Source of the DNA: Methylomonas sp. MK1
Lineage (GTDB): Bacteria > Pseudomonadota > Gammaproteobacteria > Methylococcales > Methylomonadaceae
DNA length: 64,000 nt
Direction: 5' to 3'
Assembly: GCF_000365425.1 (NCBI RefSeq)
Contig: NZ_AQOV01000002.1
Coordinates: 806,001 to 870,000, forward strand
The notes beneath the pieces were generated by a model, which worked only from the letters and a program-made list of their open reading frames with translations, was not told the origin of the DNA and ran no database searches. Shown one piece after another: positions 46,423 to 55,192 of the stretch. The stretch's first letter is position 1, and each line of letters starts with the position of its first letter. The translations under genes and the position numbers were made by a program.

Positions 46423-46925
46423 CCGCCGACCTGCTGCTACCGCCATTGGAACTACTCCGACCAATTCCGGCAGTGGCCTGGATTCCGCTGGCGATTCTGA
46501 TGTTCCCATCCACCGAATTGTCGATGACCTACATCACCTTTACCGGCGCCTTATTCCCGATTTTGCTGAACACCATCCACGGCGTGGCCGGCGTCGATGC
46601 CCGTCTGCTGGCCTCGGCGCACAGCTTGGGCGCCAATCGAATCGCAATGTTTTATGAAGTGATATTGCCGGGCGCGGCGCCGAATATCTTCACCGGTTTA
46701 TCGATAGGCATGGGCACCGCCTGGTTTTGCCTAGTCACAGCGGAGATGATCGCCGGGCAATTCGGCATCGGCTACTACACTTGGTCGGCCTACACCATTC
46801 AGAATTATGCCGGCATCGTGGTCGGCATGCTGCTGATCGGCGGTCTGGGCATGCTCAGCAGCCAATTGGTCAAAAAGCTCGGCCACGCCTTGACGCCCTG
46901 GCATCGGCCGCAGGCAAAAGCCTGA
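46414..46925 (+). pseudogene. ABC transporter permease, 3' half only
   Basis: The frame from about 46414 encodes the C-terminal half of an SsuC/TauC/NrtB-type inner-membrane permease: LLRPIPAVAWIPLAILMFPS is the family's EAA-loop entry, and four or five hydrophobic segments follow. The N-terminal membrane helices are missing because the sequence upstream is integrase. About 170 residues of an expected 260-290 remain. Its stop (TGA) overlaps the start of the ATPase gene (TGATG), as in an intact operon. A fragment like this is unlikely to work. Confidence 0.85.
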
Positions 46926-47716
46926 TGAGCCATACCGAACCAGGCCGGGTCGACATCGAAAACTTGTCGATTACCTTAGGCAGCGGCAAGCAAGCCTTCG
47001 AAGCGGTTCAGAACGTCAGCGTCTCGATAGCCCCCGGCGAGTTTATTTGCCTATTGGGCCCGTCCGGTTGCGGAAAATCGACCTTGTTAAGCGCGCTGGC
47101 CGGACATTTGCCGGCCAGCAACGGTAGCATCTGGGTCGACGCCCAGGCGATCAACAGACCCGATTCGGAGCGCGGCATCGTCTTTCAGCAACACACGCTG
47201 TTCCCGTGGAAATCGGTGATCGACAACGTAGCATTTGGCTTGAAAATGAAAGGCATCCCGCGCGACGCCCGCCATGAGCAAGCGCGCGAGTTGTTAAAGC
47301 TGGTGGGGCTGGCCGGTTTCGAAGAGCACTATCCTGCCCAATTATCTGGCGGCATGCAGCAGCGGGTCGAGATCGCCAGGGTGCTGATCAATTCGCCCAA
47401 GGTGATACTGATGGACGAACCCTTCGGCGCGCTGGACGCGCAGACCCGAATCATGATGCAGCAGTTGCTGCTGCAGGTTTGGGAGCGCTTCAACACCACC
47501 ATCGTGTTCGTCACCCACGATATCGACGAGGCCCTGTTTCTGGCCGATCGTATTTTGGTGATGAGTGCCCGGCCGGGCCGAATCGTCCAAGACCTTGCTT
47601 TGGACTTTCAACGTCCGCGCGCTGCCGAATTGATTACCTCGGAAACTTTCATGCACCTCAAGCGCCATTGCCTGCAGCTATTGCATCTGCAAGATTCCGA
47701 GTTGCAGTTGCCGTAA
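46925..47716 (+). CDS. ABC transporter ATP-binding protein (sulfonate/nitrate/taurine type)
   Basis: A 263-residue ATPase of the SsuB/TauB/NrtD group. Walker A GPSGCGKST, Q-loop FQQHTLFPWKS, signature LSGGMQQR, Walker B VILMDEPFGALD and H-loop THDIDEAL are all intact. ATG at 46925 overlaps the permease stop. The gene itself is complete, but its permease is truncated and no binding-protein gene remains beside it, so it is probably an orphan left by the same deletion. A second, complete transporter of the same type is encoded at 54257-56870. Confidence 0.9.
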   Translation: MSHTEPGRVDIENLSITLGSGKQAFEAVQNVSVSIAPGEFICLLGPSGCGKSTLLSALAGHLPASNGSIWVDAQAINRPDSERGIVFQQHTLFPWKSVIDNVAFGLKMKGIPRDARHEQARELLKLVGLAGFEEHYPAQLSGGMQQRVEIARVLINSPKVILMDEPFGALDAQTRIMMQQLLLQVWERFNTTIVFVTHDIDEALFLADRILVMSARPGRIVQDLALDFQRPRAAELITSETFMHLKRHCLQLLHLQDSELQLP

Positions 47717-47877
47717 TTTCGGTGATGGCCAATCAAGACAGGACAGTTTAAAGGTAACCTTGTTAGATCGAGCGTACCGATTAGCTCTTTACCACATAAG
47801 CCGGGGAATTATCTGGCCTTGTAGATCGAATTACGAGAGTTTCTAATTGACCTTGTGAATTTACCTTGTCATGCGCC

Positions 47878-48750
47878 TTAGCCATACTTACCGATAAACC
47901 TATCGATCCTCTGGAGACACGTGAGTTTGAACGCCTCGGACAGAGGTGAGATCAAAAACTCGAATTGACTAGTGAGGTCTACCAATTCAGCACGCTCTTT
48001 CCAGTCCTCTGGAAGCATCATCCCGCCCTCGCGGAGTCCCTGTTCGATTTCAGAATGAAAACTCTCATCGGTGTTTCTCAGGAGGTTTCCAATATCCATA
48101 AAAGGTGTTCCGGCTAGGGCATACTCCCAATCAAGAACACCACTAAGTTGCTCTTCGTGGATTAAGATATTCGTAGGATTGAAGTCACCATGCACAAAAC
48201 ATGCTTCGGAGTCCAATTCTTCTAAAATTTGGCACTTGTTTCGAAGTAGCGGTATCAGCCTCCCTTTTCGTTTCGCTCCGAGTCTTTCCAATACCTCGGC
48301 GTTACCAAGGGATTTATCGATATAGCCTTGTATTCCACCAAAATCAAAAGCCGAGATCGAGCCATCCTCTTCAATTCGCCCTGGAGAATCGAAAGTACGG
48401 CTGGAGAACTGAGCAATCGCAATTCCAGCAAGCCGAGAACGCTCAGGAACTTCTTCTAGAATCTGTCCACTTAGGAACTCCAAGATTGAGAGAGACGATC
48501 GCTCAAAAAAAACCTTCGGCACCTTTACCAGCTCCCTAGCCAAATCCATTACACGAAGCTCTCTCGAAATCGAATCTGAGCTTGATATCCTTGCGACAAC
48601 CACAGTACCGTCGTCGAGCGTAAGCTTATAATTAGAGTTACATTTTCCCAAGGAAAACAGAATTGACGATACGAGTAAGCGCCCGTTCAAAAACTCTTGT
48701 AGATCGGTATCGTTCAGAGCTTGAATTGGATGTCTTCGGTTTTTACTCAT
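47878..48750 (-). CDS. APH/ChoK-type phosphotransferase
   Basis: A 290-residue protein of the aminoglycoside phosphotransferase/choline kinase fold. The catalytic loop HGDFNPTNILI and the DFG-equivalent metal site VLDWEYALAGTPFMDIGNLLR are present. The N-lobe has the nucleotide-binding strand and Lys/Arg region KLTLDDGTVVVARISS. The substrate could be an antibiotic, a sugar or an alcohol and is not evident. It starts 19 bases after an attC-like core site (48769-48775), so it has the position of a gene cassette. Its codon use is more AT-rich than its neighbours. Confidence 0.8.
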   Translation of the reverse strand: MSKNRRHPIQALNDTDLQEFLNGRLLVSSILFSLGKCNSNYKLTLDDGTVVVARISSSDSISRELRVMDLARELVKVPKVFFERSSLSILEFLSGQILEEVPERSRLAGIAIAQFSSRTFDSPGRIEEDGSISAFDFGGIQGYIDKSLGNAEVLERLGAKRKGRLIPLLRNKCQILEELDSEACFVHGDFNPTNILIHEEQLSGVLDWEYALAGTPFMDIGNLLRNTDESFHSEIEQGLREGGMMLPEDWKERAELVDLTSQFEFLISPLSEAFKLTCLQRIDRFIGKYG

Positions 48751-48768
48751 ATTTTTTTCTTACCGCGC

Positions 48769-48845
48769 ATCTAACTTAGACTAGCGGTGCGCGGCACGGA
48801 AAGCTGAGTAAACAAAACCGCATAATAACCGCGCTCTAGTTGAGC
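48769..48845 (-). repeat. attC-like cassette recombination site
   Basis: Read on the minus strand, the site starts with GCTCAAC (RYYYAAC form, plus 48839-48845) and ends with GTTAGAT (GTTRRRY form, plus 48769-48775), a 77-bp span. Inner arms AGAGCGCGGT and ACCGCTAGTCT can pair. It lies seven bases after the stop of the DUF3303 gene and 19 bases before the start of the phosphotransferase gene, as expected for a cassette boundary. Confidence 0.65.
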
Positions 48846-48851
48846 ATCATT

Positions 48852-49148
48852 TTATATCGGATGAGTGATTACCAGACTGGCCCCATGTTTTCCGTTCGGC
48901 TTTTCCTCAATTTCAAATGCCTCGAAAGTCCCCCATGGTCCTATCTTGTCCCAGTTTGTCTGCCATACCCTAAACAAGGAAAAGTCCTCGGTTTGCATTA
49001 GTTGAAAACATAGGTTCTCGTTTAGGACCCGCCAGCTGTCCAAATACTCCAAGCCATCAGGTAAAAGCCTGCCGTGCTCCTCAAAATGTGCATACACCTT
49101 TCCTTTCCATCCTGGTGAAAATTTCTCAATCACCATGTAGCGCTTCAT
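48852..49148 (-). CDS. DUF3303-like small protein
   Basis: A 98-residue protein that begins MKRYMVIEKFSPGWKGKVYAHF and continues EHGRLLPDGLEYLDSWRV, CFQLMQTEDFSLF and a Trp-rich end. This is the pattern of the DUF3303 family (alpha+beta barrel-like small proteins), which is often found in integron cassette arrays. ATG at 49148 is used. A start at 49163 would add five residues. Function is unknown. It is enclosed by attC-like sites. Confidence 0.75.
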   Translation of the reverse strand: MKRYMVIEKFSPGWKGKVYAHFEEHGRLLPDGLEYLDSWRVLNENLCFQLMQTEDFSLFRVWQTNWDKIGPWGTFEAFEIEEKPNGKHGASLVITHPI

Positions 49149-49172
49149 CAGATACCCCCTCACCGTTCAGAG

Positions 49173-49238
49173 GCCTAACGTAGAAGTGAGCGATCAGCGC
49201 GGCTTTTTGCGCAGGTCCACCCGACTGCAGGGTTAACT
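49173..49238 (-). repeat. attC-like cassette recombination site
   Basis: On the minus strand the site ends in GTTAGGC (plus GCCTAAC at 49173-49179), the most common integron core site, and begins at AGTTAAC (plus 49232-49238), which differs from RYYYAAC at one base. The 66-bp span has imperfect inner symmetry around GCGC-AAAAAGCC-GCGC. It overlaps the stop codon of the LysE-type gene, as attC sites often do, and precedes the DUF3303 gene by about 25 bases. Confidence 0.65.
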
Positions 49239-49862
49239 CTTCTCGCTGAGTGCAAGGCGAACCCCAAGAAAGACAAAAACGGCACCAACACAGCGGCTGA
49301 GCCAAGCGGCGGTATTGCGCCCGACGCCAAATGAGCGAGCATTCCCCGTAACCCAGGCTAGGAAGAGACACCAGAGCGTGCCATTGAAATTGAAAATGAC
49401 ACCCAAAAAAACAAAGGCGAGCGGTTTGTTGTGGGCAGACGAATCGATAAACTGCGGCACGAAAGCCAAAAAGAACAGAGCGACCTTTGGGTTAAGGATG
49501 TTGGTGATGAGCCCTTGGGCGAAAATGGCTCGTAAGGGTGTGGCGGCAAAGGCGCCCAAGGACTGCGTCGGAGCCGAGCGAGTGCGGAGAAGCGATAGCC
49601 CGACATACAAGAGATAGGTGGCACCAGCAAACTTGACGACGGAGAACGCGACGGCGGAAGTGGCGATAATTGCCGATAGTCCTAAAGCGGCAGCAAAGAT
49701 ATGAACGTAACAACCAAGACCGATGCCGAGGGCGGCCGCAACACCAGCCCGAACGCCCTGAGTAATGCTACGGGTAGCAATGTATAGCGAGTCTGCGCCA
49801 GGCGAGATATTCAGCAGCAGACCGGAGACAACAAAGAGGAATAGATCGTGAGTGCCGAGTAT
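49233..49862 (-). CDS. LysE/RhtB-family exporter, no standard start codon
   Basis: A protein of about 209 residues with five or six hydrophobic segments. The N-terminal LGTHDLFLFVVSGLLLNISPGADSLYIATR and the later NPKVALFFLAFVPQFID are clear LysE/RhtB signatures (amino-acid or small-molecule efflux). The frame is open upstream to a stop at 49878-49880, but no ATG, GTG or TTG occurs before codon 85. At the place where Met is expected, directly before LGTHDL, the codon is ATA (49860-49862). It sits a few bases from a cassette core-like GTTAGCC. It may use a rare start or be silent. Confidence 0.7.
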   Translation of the reverse strand: MLGTHDLFLFVVSGLLLNISPGADSLYIATRSITQGVRAGVAAALGIGLGCYVHIFAAALGLSAIIATSAVAFSVVKFAGATYLLYVGLSLLRTRSAPTQSLGAFAATPLRAIFAQGLITNILNPKVALFFLAFVPQFIDSSAHNKPLAFVFLGVIFNFNGTLWCLFLAWVTGNARSFGVGRNTAAWLSRCVGAVFVFLGVRLALSEKS

Positions 49863-49867
49863 GATAG

Positions 49868-49874
49868 GGCTAAC
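49868..49874 (-). other. Possible cassette boundary core
   Basis: GTTAGCC on the minus strand, five bases before the LysE-type frame, resembles GTTRRRY except for one base. A partner RYYYAAC site with pairing arms was not found upstream, so this may be the remains of an attC or chance. Confidence 0.35.
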
Positions 49875-49989
49875 AACTTATTAATCTGTTAACAGTGCGT
49901 CCACCCATGAATGCTCTTATATACGATATATATTTGATTTTCATGTAACTTTTCTTATGTATATCATCGGCGATAGTGAGTTACATCCG

Positions 49990-51423
49990 CTAATCTTCAA
50001 CCAAGGCCCGATAATGATCCGCCTGAACTTTACCCTCCACCGAATAGGTGCGCACGTCGCTGGTGATGGGCAGCATAGTCGCATTCCAGGCCTCCCATTG
50101 TTGTTTGAGCCGGGTAAACACCTCGGGATTTTTTTCCGCCAGATTGGCGCGTTCGCGCTGATCGGCGGCGACGTCGAACAGAAATTCGTTGTCGGCGATT
50201 TTCAGATATTTCCAGTCGCCAGAGCGCACGGCATGTTGTTTGTTGGCCTTGTAACGCCAAAACAGGGTGCGCGGATGCGGATTCTCGTTGCCAAGGATCA
50301 CCGGCAGCAGGTTTTCCCCATCGGGTTGATACGCGGCATCCGGCGCGCCAGCAGCGGCGGCCAGCAAGGTCGGCAGCCAATCCATGCTGATCGCCACTTG
50401 CTCCGTCACTTGGGCTGGTTTTATTTTTTCCGGCCAGCGTACGATCGCCGGCACGCGGATGCCGCCTTCGAGCAGCTCGGATTTCTGACCGGTAAAAGGC
50501 CAAGTTTTGGAGAAGCGCTCGCCGCCGTTATCGCTGGTGAACACCACAATGGTGTTTTGACCCAGCCCGCGTTGCTCCAGAGTTTGCAAAACCCGGCCAA
50601 TAGCGGCATCCAACGTAGTGACCATCTTGGCGTAGGTCGCCAGATTGCCGCCGTCGTAATGAAACAAGCTTTTGATTTCCCTTGAAGCCGCTTCGTCTTG
50701 TGGCCCTTCCCATGGCCAGTGCGGCGCGGTGAAATGCAGGGACAGGAAAAACGGTTTGCCGGCGTCCTGTTTGCCGATGTAATCAACGGCGCGGTCGGCA
50801 AGCAGATCGGTGTAATAACCCACCTGATGCACCGGCACTTCGCCCTCGAACAAATCATCCCTGGCATTCTCGCCACTGCCCGATTTATGGGTGAAATAAT
50901 CGATGGCACCGCCGTAGTTGCCGAAAAACACGTCGTAACCGCTTTTTAATGGGCCGAATTTCGGCAGGGAACCCAGATGCCATTTGCCGAATAAGGCTGT
51001 GGTGTAGCCGCTTTTCTTCAACAACGAGGGCAAGGTCGGATGTTCCGGTGGCAAGCCGATGGTCTCCGAGGCGCCGGCGATGGGCTCTTCCAAACCACCG
51101 CGCAACCGGTATTGATAGCGGCCGGTTATCAAGCCAAACCTCGTTGCCGAGCAGACCGCCGAGTTGGAATAAGCCTGGGTAAAGCGCAGTCCTTGCTGGG
51201 CAAGTGTGTCAAGCTGCGGGGTTTGAAAATCGGTTTGACCGTAGACGCTCAAATCGCCGTAACCCAAGTCGTCGGCCAAAATGAAAATGATATTGGGCTG
51301 GCTTTTTTTATCGGCGGCAAACGGAAAATTCCAGCTAGACGCTACTGATGCCAGCGAGAGCGCCGAGAGCCCTTTCAGCACTCGGCGGCGATTGTTGTTG
51401 AATGAACTCAAGGCTTCTTCCAA
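49990..51423 (-). CDS. Exported arylsulfatase (formylglycine type)
   Basis: A 477-residue sulfatase. The N-terminus has a twin-arginine-like signal (NNRRRVLKGLSALSLASVASSW), which suggests export in folded form. The metal site IIFILADDLGYGDL is followed by CSATR, the C-x-A-x-R motif whose Cys becomes formylglycine. Other active-site residues are in GKWHLG and VVFTSDNGGERFS. It hydrolyses sulfate esters in the periplasm. The natural substrate is unknown. It needs a formylglycine-generating enzyme, not seen in this window. It is 43 bases after the arylsulfotransferase-like gene. Confidence 0.92.
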   Translation of the reverse strand: MEEALSSFNNNRRRVLKGLSALSLASVASSWNFPFAADKKSQPNIIFILADDLGYGDLSVYGQTDFQTPQLDTLAQQGLRFTQAYSNSAVCSATRFGLITGRYQYRLRGGLEEPIAGASETIGLPPEHPTLPSLLKKSGYTTALFGKWHLGSLPKFGPLKSGYDVFFGNYGGAIDYFTHKSGSGENARDDLFEGEVPVHQVGYYTDLLADRAVDYIGKQDAGKPFFLSLHFTAPHWPWEGPQDEAASREIKSLFHYDGGNLATYAKMVTTLDAAIGRVLQTLEQRGLGQNTIVVFTSDNGGERFSKTWPFTGQKSELLEGGIRVPAIVRWPEKIKPAQVTEQVAISMDWLPTLLAAAAGAPDAAYQPDGENLLPVILGNENPHPRTLFWRYKANKQHAVRSGDWKYLKIADNEFLFDVAADQRERANLAEKNPEVFTRLKQQWEAWNATMLPITSDVRTYSVEGKVQADHYRALVED

Positions 51424-51466
51424 TGTGAAATTTAAATAGTCGGCATGAAACTGTACGGCGCTAAAG

Positions 51467-52885
51467 TCAAGGATTGGCCGGAACGCGATACTGGGTGATG
51501 TCCTGCGCTTTTACCGGTTTCTCGGCGTGCGGCGTGCCGGCTGGCGTCCATTCATACGGCACCGGCTGCGCGCGATATACGGTGTTGCTGGATATTTGCT
51601 GCGGATCGTCGGCGCGCGGTTGGTTGAAATAGGGACTGATATATTCCCAGACGATTTCACCCTTGGCGGTTACCTGCAAAAAACGGCCATTCATACCTTC
51701 GTCGATCAGGGTATTGCCGTTTGGCAAACGACGGGCGCTGCTGATATAGGAGCTATAAAAGGCATAATTGGGGCGGCCGGAATCGGCGCCGGTATATTGC
51801 CAGACGATTTCTTTTTTGATCGGGTCGATCTCCAGCACCCGCGAACCGAGTTGACCACCTACGCCCAATTTAACGGGCGGGTAGCCGGCTTCGCCCTGGT
51901 TGTCGAACACCAATAAATTGCCTTCGCCGGGTAGGCCTTTGGGGATAATATGGGCATCATGTTGGCCGCTGATCTGGTCCACCGGTCGCGGCACCTTGTT
52001 CTCGAAACTGGCCGGCGTAAAATCCGGACCTATGCGCCAGACCACCTTGCCGGTTTTTTTGTCGATAATCGCGATGAAATTGGCTTCGCGCGAATCGATC
52101 AATAAATTATCGGGATGAAAACGCTGGTCGCCGGCATCGAACCATTTGTTGGGACCGACGACGGACATATTGTTGAAGTGCAGGTAGTCGAACGGCTTGG
52201 TCTTATCGTTGCCGCGGCCCAGGGTTTGATGCAGATATTTTAGCGAGGCCTTGCTAAAGCCAAACTCGTTTAAGTGATCGTAGGCATGCCATTTCCAGAC
52301 CACCTGGCCTTTCGGATCGACTTCATAAATGCCGTCATCCAACAATTTTTCGGCCTTGAAGCCTTTGACCTGCTTTTCGTAGTTGATCAAAATCACGGTA
52401 TTGCCGTTGGGCAGTCTGCGCCAATCGTGATGTTGCCTGATGGCCGTACCGTAACCGTTGCTGTCGTTGCTGTTGCCGGAGGCCCCGTAAGTATCTTGAG
52501 CTTTGGCTCCGCCCCACTGCCAGACCACCTTGCCGTCCCAATCCACTTCGCCTATGGATTGCGCTTCCTTATTATTGGCTCCGCCGCCGGTTGCGCCGGA
52601 AAACTGCAACAACACATGGCCCTGCTGGCCGTTGACCAATTGCGGATCGAGGAACAACGGCGGTTGACCGGAGTTGGCCCATTGATGTACCTCGTTACCG
52701 TTCAAGTCGATCAGATGGGTCTTCCGGTCGGCACCGGAAAACAGCACATAACTGTTATAGGCTTTGCCGGGATCGTAGCGAGTGACGCCGGTGGGATAAA
52801 TGCTGGGCGCCGCGAATGCGTGATTCGCCGATACCGTGGCAATAGCCAGAGCTAACGCAGCTAGTTTGGGATGTTTGTTAAGCAT
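51467..52885 (-). CDS. Arylsulfotransferase-family (ASST) protein
   Basis: A 472-residue exported protein with a signal peptide ending near ANHAFA. The body is made of repeated beta-propeller blades such as WDGKVVWQWGG, GQVVWKWHAYDH and KEIVWQYTG, with HHDWRRLPNGNTV and GQHDAHIIP (active-site-type His), as in bacterial arylsulfate sulfotransferases (ASST/arylsulfotransferase family). Those transfer sulfate from aryl sulfates to phenols without PAPS. ATG at 52885 is chosen over a TTG one codon earlier. It likely forms an operon with the arylsulfatase. Confidence 0.85.
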   Translation of the reverse strand: MLNKHPKLAALALAIATVSANHAFAAPSIYPTGVTRYDPGKAYNSYVLFSGADRKTHLIDLNGNEVHQWANSGQPPLFLDPQLVNGQQGHVLLQFSGATGGGANNKEAQSIGEVDWDGKVVWQWGGAKAQDTYGASGNSNDSNGYGTAIRQHHDWRRLPNGNTVILINYEKQVKGFKAEKLLDDGIYEVDPKGQVVWKWHAYDHLNEFGFSKASLKYLHQTLGRGNDKTKPFDYLHFNNMSVVGPNKWFDAGDQRFHPDNLLIDSREANFIAIIDKKTGKVVWRIGPDFTPASFENKVPRPVDQISGQHDAHIIPKGLPGEGNLLVFDNQGEAGYPPVKLGVGGQLGSRVLEIDPIKKEIVWQYTGADSGRPNYAFYSSYISSARRLPNGNTLIDEGMNGRFLQVTAKGEIVWEYISPYFNQPRADDPQQISSNTVYRAQPVPYEWTPAGTPHAEKPVKAQDITQYRVPANP

Positions 52886-53243
52886 CAAGCCAGTTCCTGT
52901 AAATTAAAATCGAAAAAACGTAAGGGATTCCGTCATCGGCCAATGATTTTGCAATCGCCGATACGATAGTGACGAAGGCAGCGCAACTTCCATACCAGCG
53001 TATGGATCGAGTGGCGAAATCGGTTTGCGGCCAACAAAGGCAGCTTGCAACCAGCTGATTACATGCGTTTTTTAGGACTTTTGATTTTATAAGCGGGCAG
53101 CAAACTCCCTTATCGGTGCCTGTGAAAGGCGTTAAATATGATGGTAAATCAACACCCATTCAGCAATGGGGTTCGGATATCAACAGGTGAAGCTTGCAGT
53201 TTGATGCTCGCGAAGCCGGCGTTCAAATTCAATGGCGCACTTG
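52886..53243. other. Gene-free gap before the ASST gene
   Basis: 358 bases between the HEAT-repeat stop and the ASST start on the minus strand. It should hold a promoter for the ASST-sulfatase pair. A small hairpin CCATAC/GTATGG is at about 52990-53005. Frames on both strands look random. I found no operator resembling the one at 60832-60863. Confidence 0.4.
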
Positions 53244-54218
53244 TCATCGGTTGCCGCAAATGACGGTATCGATGCGCGTCAGGGCGATGCGAGCTAGTTT
53301 ACGGACTTCCGGGTCTGGGTCGGCTTCGGCGGCGGTCAACGCCGGTATCGCGGCCTCGGCGCCAATTTCGCCAAGCGCGATCGCGGCTTCCTTGCGCAGG
53401 TTGCTGACCGAATGCGCCAACGTTTCCAACAATGCCGGCACTGCATCAGCATGGCCGATTCTGCCGAGTGCGCGGGCCGCGCGCAGGCGTACCTGCCAGT
53501 AGTCGTCGTTTAGTGCGGCAATCAGCGCGGGCAGCGATTCAGCGAATCTCAGTTTGCTCAGGGTCGAGGCCGCCTCCTCCCGCACTACCCAGGAAGAGTC
53601 TGTTAAAACCACAAGCAGGGCCGGCAGTACGGTTTGATCGCTGGCCATGCCCAGCGCGCCGGTCGCGGCGCGCCTGACTTCGCTGTCGGGATCGTGTTCG
53701 GCCAAGTCCGCCAAATTGGGCAAGGCCTGCGCGTATTTTAACCAGCCTAGCACGCCCACCGCCTCGCGCCGCACCGAGGCATCGCTGTCGGCAAGCGCCG
53801 CCAATGCCGGTGGCGCTGCCTCAGGCAAACGCAGCTCTCGCAATGCCCGCAATGCGGCGGCGCGAACAAAGGTACCGCCATGTTCCAGCCGAGGCAGCAA
53901 CTGTAATCCCGCCGCACTAGTTTTTATGCTCGACAGGCTTTGCGCGGCTGCCGCGCGCACCGCTTCGTCGGCGTCGAGCAGCAAATCGGCCAACGCGGTG
54001 ATCACCGGGGCGTCTTCCCAGCCGGCCAGCAGCGCCGCTACTTCGGCGCGCACTTCCGCCTCCTGATCGTTGGCGGCCTGTATCAGCCAAGGTAAATGGC
54101 TTTCGTCCTCCGCATCTGCCAATTCGATCAACGCAAGCCTGCGTACCGTGGCATCCGTACTGGTAAGGCGCGGCATTACCGGGGCAAGGCTGGGATTGTC
54201 GGAAGAAATATCGGTCAT
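53244..54218 (-). CDS. HEAT-repeat protein
   Basis: A 324-residue protein built of about nine HEAT/PBS-lyase-type repeats of 30-31 residues (examples DSDASVRREAVGVLGWLKYAQALPNLADL and DDYWQVRLRAARALGRIGHADAVPALLETL). No signal peptide or membrane segment is seen, so it is cytoplasmic and probably a scaffold for protein contacts. It follows the ABC binding-protein gene by 38 bases and is transcribed with it. A link to the flavoprotein or transporter is inferred from position only. Confidence 0.85.
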   Translation of the reverse strand: MTDISSDNPSLAPVMPRLTSTDATVRRLALIELADAEDESHLPWLIQAANDQEAEVRAEVAALLAGWEDAPVITALADLLLDADEAVRAAAAQSLSSIKTSAAGLQLLPRLEHGGTFVRAAALRALRELRLPEAAPPALAALADSDASVRREAVGVLGWLKYAQALPNLADLAEHDPDSEVRRAATGALGMASDQTVLPALLVVLTDSSWVVREEAASTLSKLRFAESLPALIAALNDDYWQVRLRAARALGRIGHADAVPALLETLAHSVSNLRKEAAIALGEIGAEAAIPALTAAEADPDPEVRKLARIALTRIDTVICGNR

Positions 54219-54256
54219 GGTTAGTCGGGTATCCGTGGTTAAAGTGGGTTGAAACT

Positions 54257-55189
54257 CTATTGACCGGGAAAGTCTTGGGCCTGCTTTATCAAACCCAACT
54301 CGTGAAATTGTCCCCAGCGCGCCTGATAGAACTGGCGTAGTTCCGGTGTCAAAGCCAGCAGTTCGGCATTGGCCTGTTCGGCTTTGATAAAGGCCGGATC
54401 TTCGTTAGACGTTTGCCGGACGAATTTGGCGTCGATACGCAATTTCTCGGCAAACCAAAGGCTGGCTTGCTCGTGGTTTTGAGCGGTATAAACCACCGAT
54501 TCCCGTAGCGCCGCCAGATAAAGCTCGCGGGCATTCGGCAACTTTTGCAAATATTCGCTACGCAAAACAGTCAGGAAATGAAACGGCCAGCTTTGAATCG
54601 AGCGTGCGCCGAATTGTTCCTTAACCCGAGTCGCCTGCGGTTCGCGGATCACTGCCGCATCGACCTGTCCCTGGGCGATCAGTGCCGGCAGTTCGGCGGG
54701 CGGGGTGTTAATCAGTTCCACCTCGTCCAGCTTCAGACCGTTTTGCCGCAGCGCGAGCAGCAGGTCCGCATAGGAATCCGAGCCAACGGACGCGGCAATT
54801 TTCTTGCCTTTTAACTCTTGGAGCGCGTTGGCGCTGCTGCCTGCCGGCACTAGCAAAGAATGGCTGGAAAACCCAAGCTGGCCGACAACCACCGCCTTGT
54901 TGGGCTGCTTATCCAGGAAGGTGGCAATCGGTAACGGACTGCTCACTACCGCGTCGAGCTGGCCGGCCGCCAGCGCTTCCATCATCGGCGGACCGTTTTG
55001 GAATACCTGGAACTCGGCATCCAGACCATGTTTGTTGGCGATACCGGCCATTTCCATCACCACCGGGTAAATGCCGTTCAGGCCGGATGGATAGCCGATT
55101 CTGATCTTGACACTTTCCTGGGCCGTTGCGCCCAAGGACGACGTGAACAGCAGAAAAGCGGAAAGCATACGCAGCGTATAAAAAGACAT
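54257..55189 (-). CDS. ABC transporter substrate-binding protein (sulfonate/nitrate type)
   Basis: A 310-residue periplasmic binding protein with a signal peptide (MSFYTLRMLSAFLLFTSSLGATA) and the two-lobed fold of the SsuA/TauA/NMT1 family (IRIGYPSGLNGIYPVVMEMAGIANKHGLDAEFQVFQNGP; MMEALAAGQLDAVVSSPLP; LKGKKIAASVGSDSYADLL). No lipobox, so it is free in the periplasm. The neighbours suggest an organosulfur ligand. The sequence alone does not fix it. Confidence 0.88.
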   Translation of the reverse strand: MSFYTLRMLSAFLLFTSSLGATAQESVKIRIGYPSGLNGIYPVVMEMAGIANKHGLDAEFQVFQNGPPMMEALAAGQLDAVVSSPLPIATFLDKQPNKAVVVGQLGFSSHSLLVPAGSSANALQELKGKKIAASVGSDSYADLLLALRQNGLKLDEVELINTPPAELPALIAQGQVDAAVIREPQATRVKEQFGARSIQSWPFHFLTVLRSEYLQKLPNARELYLAALRESVVYTAQNHEQASLWFAEKLRIDAKFVRQTSNEDPAFIKAEQANAELLALTPELRQFYQARWGQFHELGLIKQAQDFPGQ

Positions 55190-55192
55190 GAT

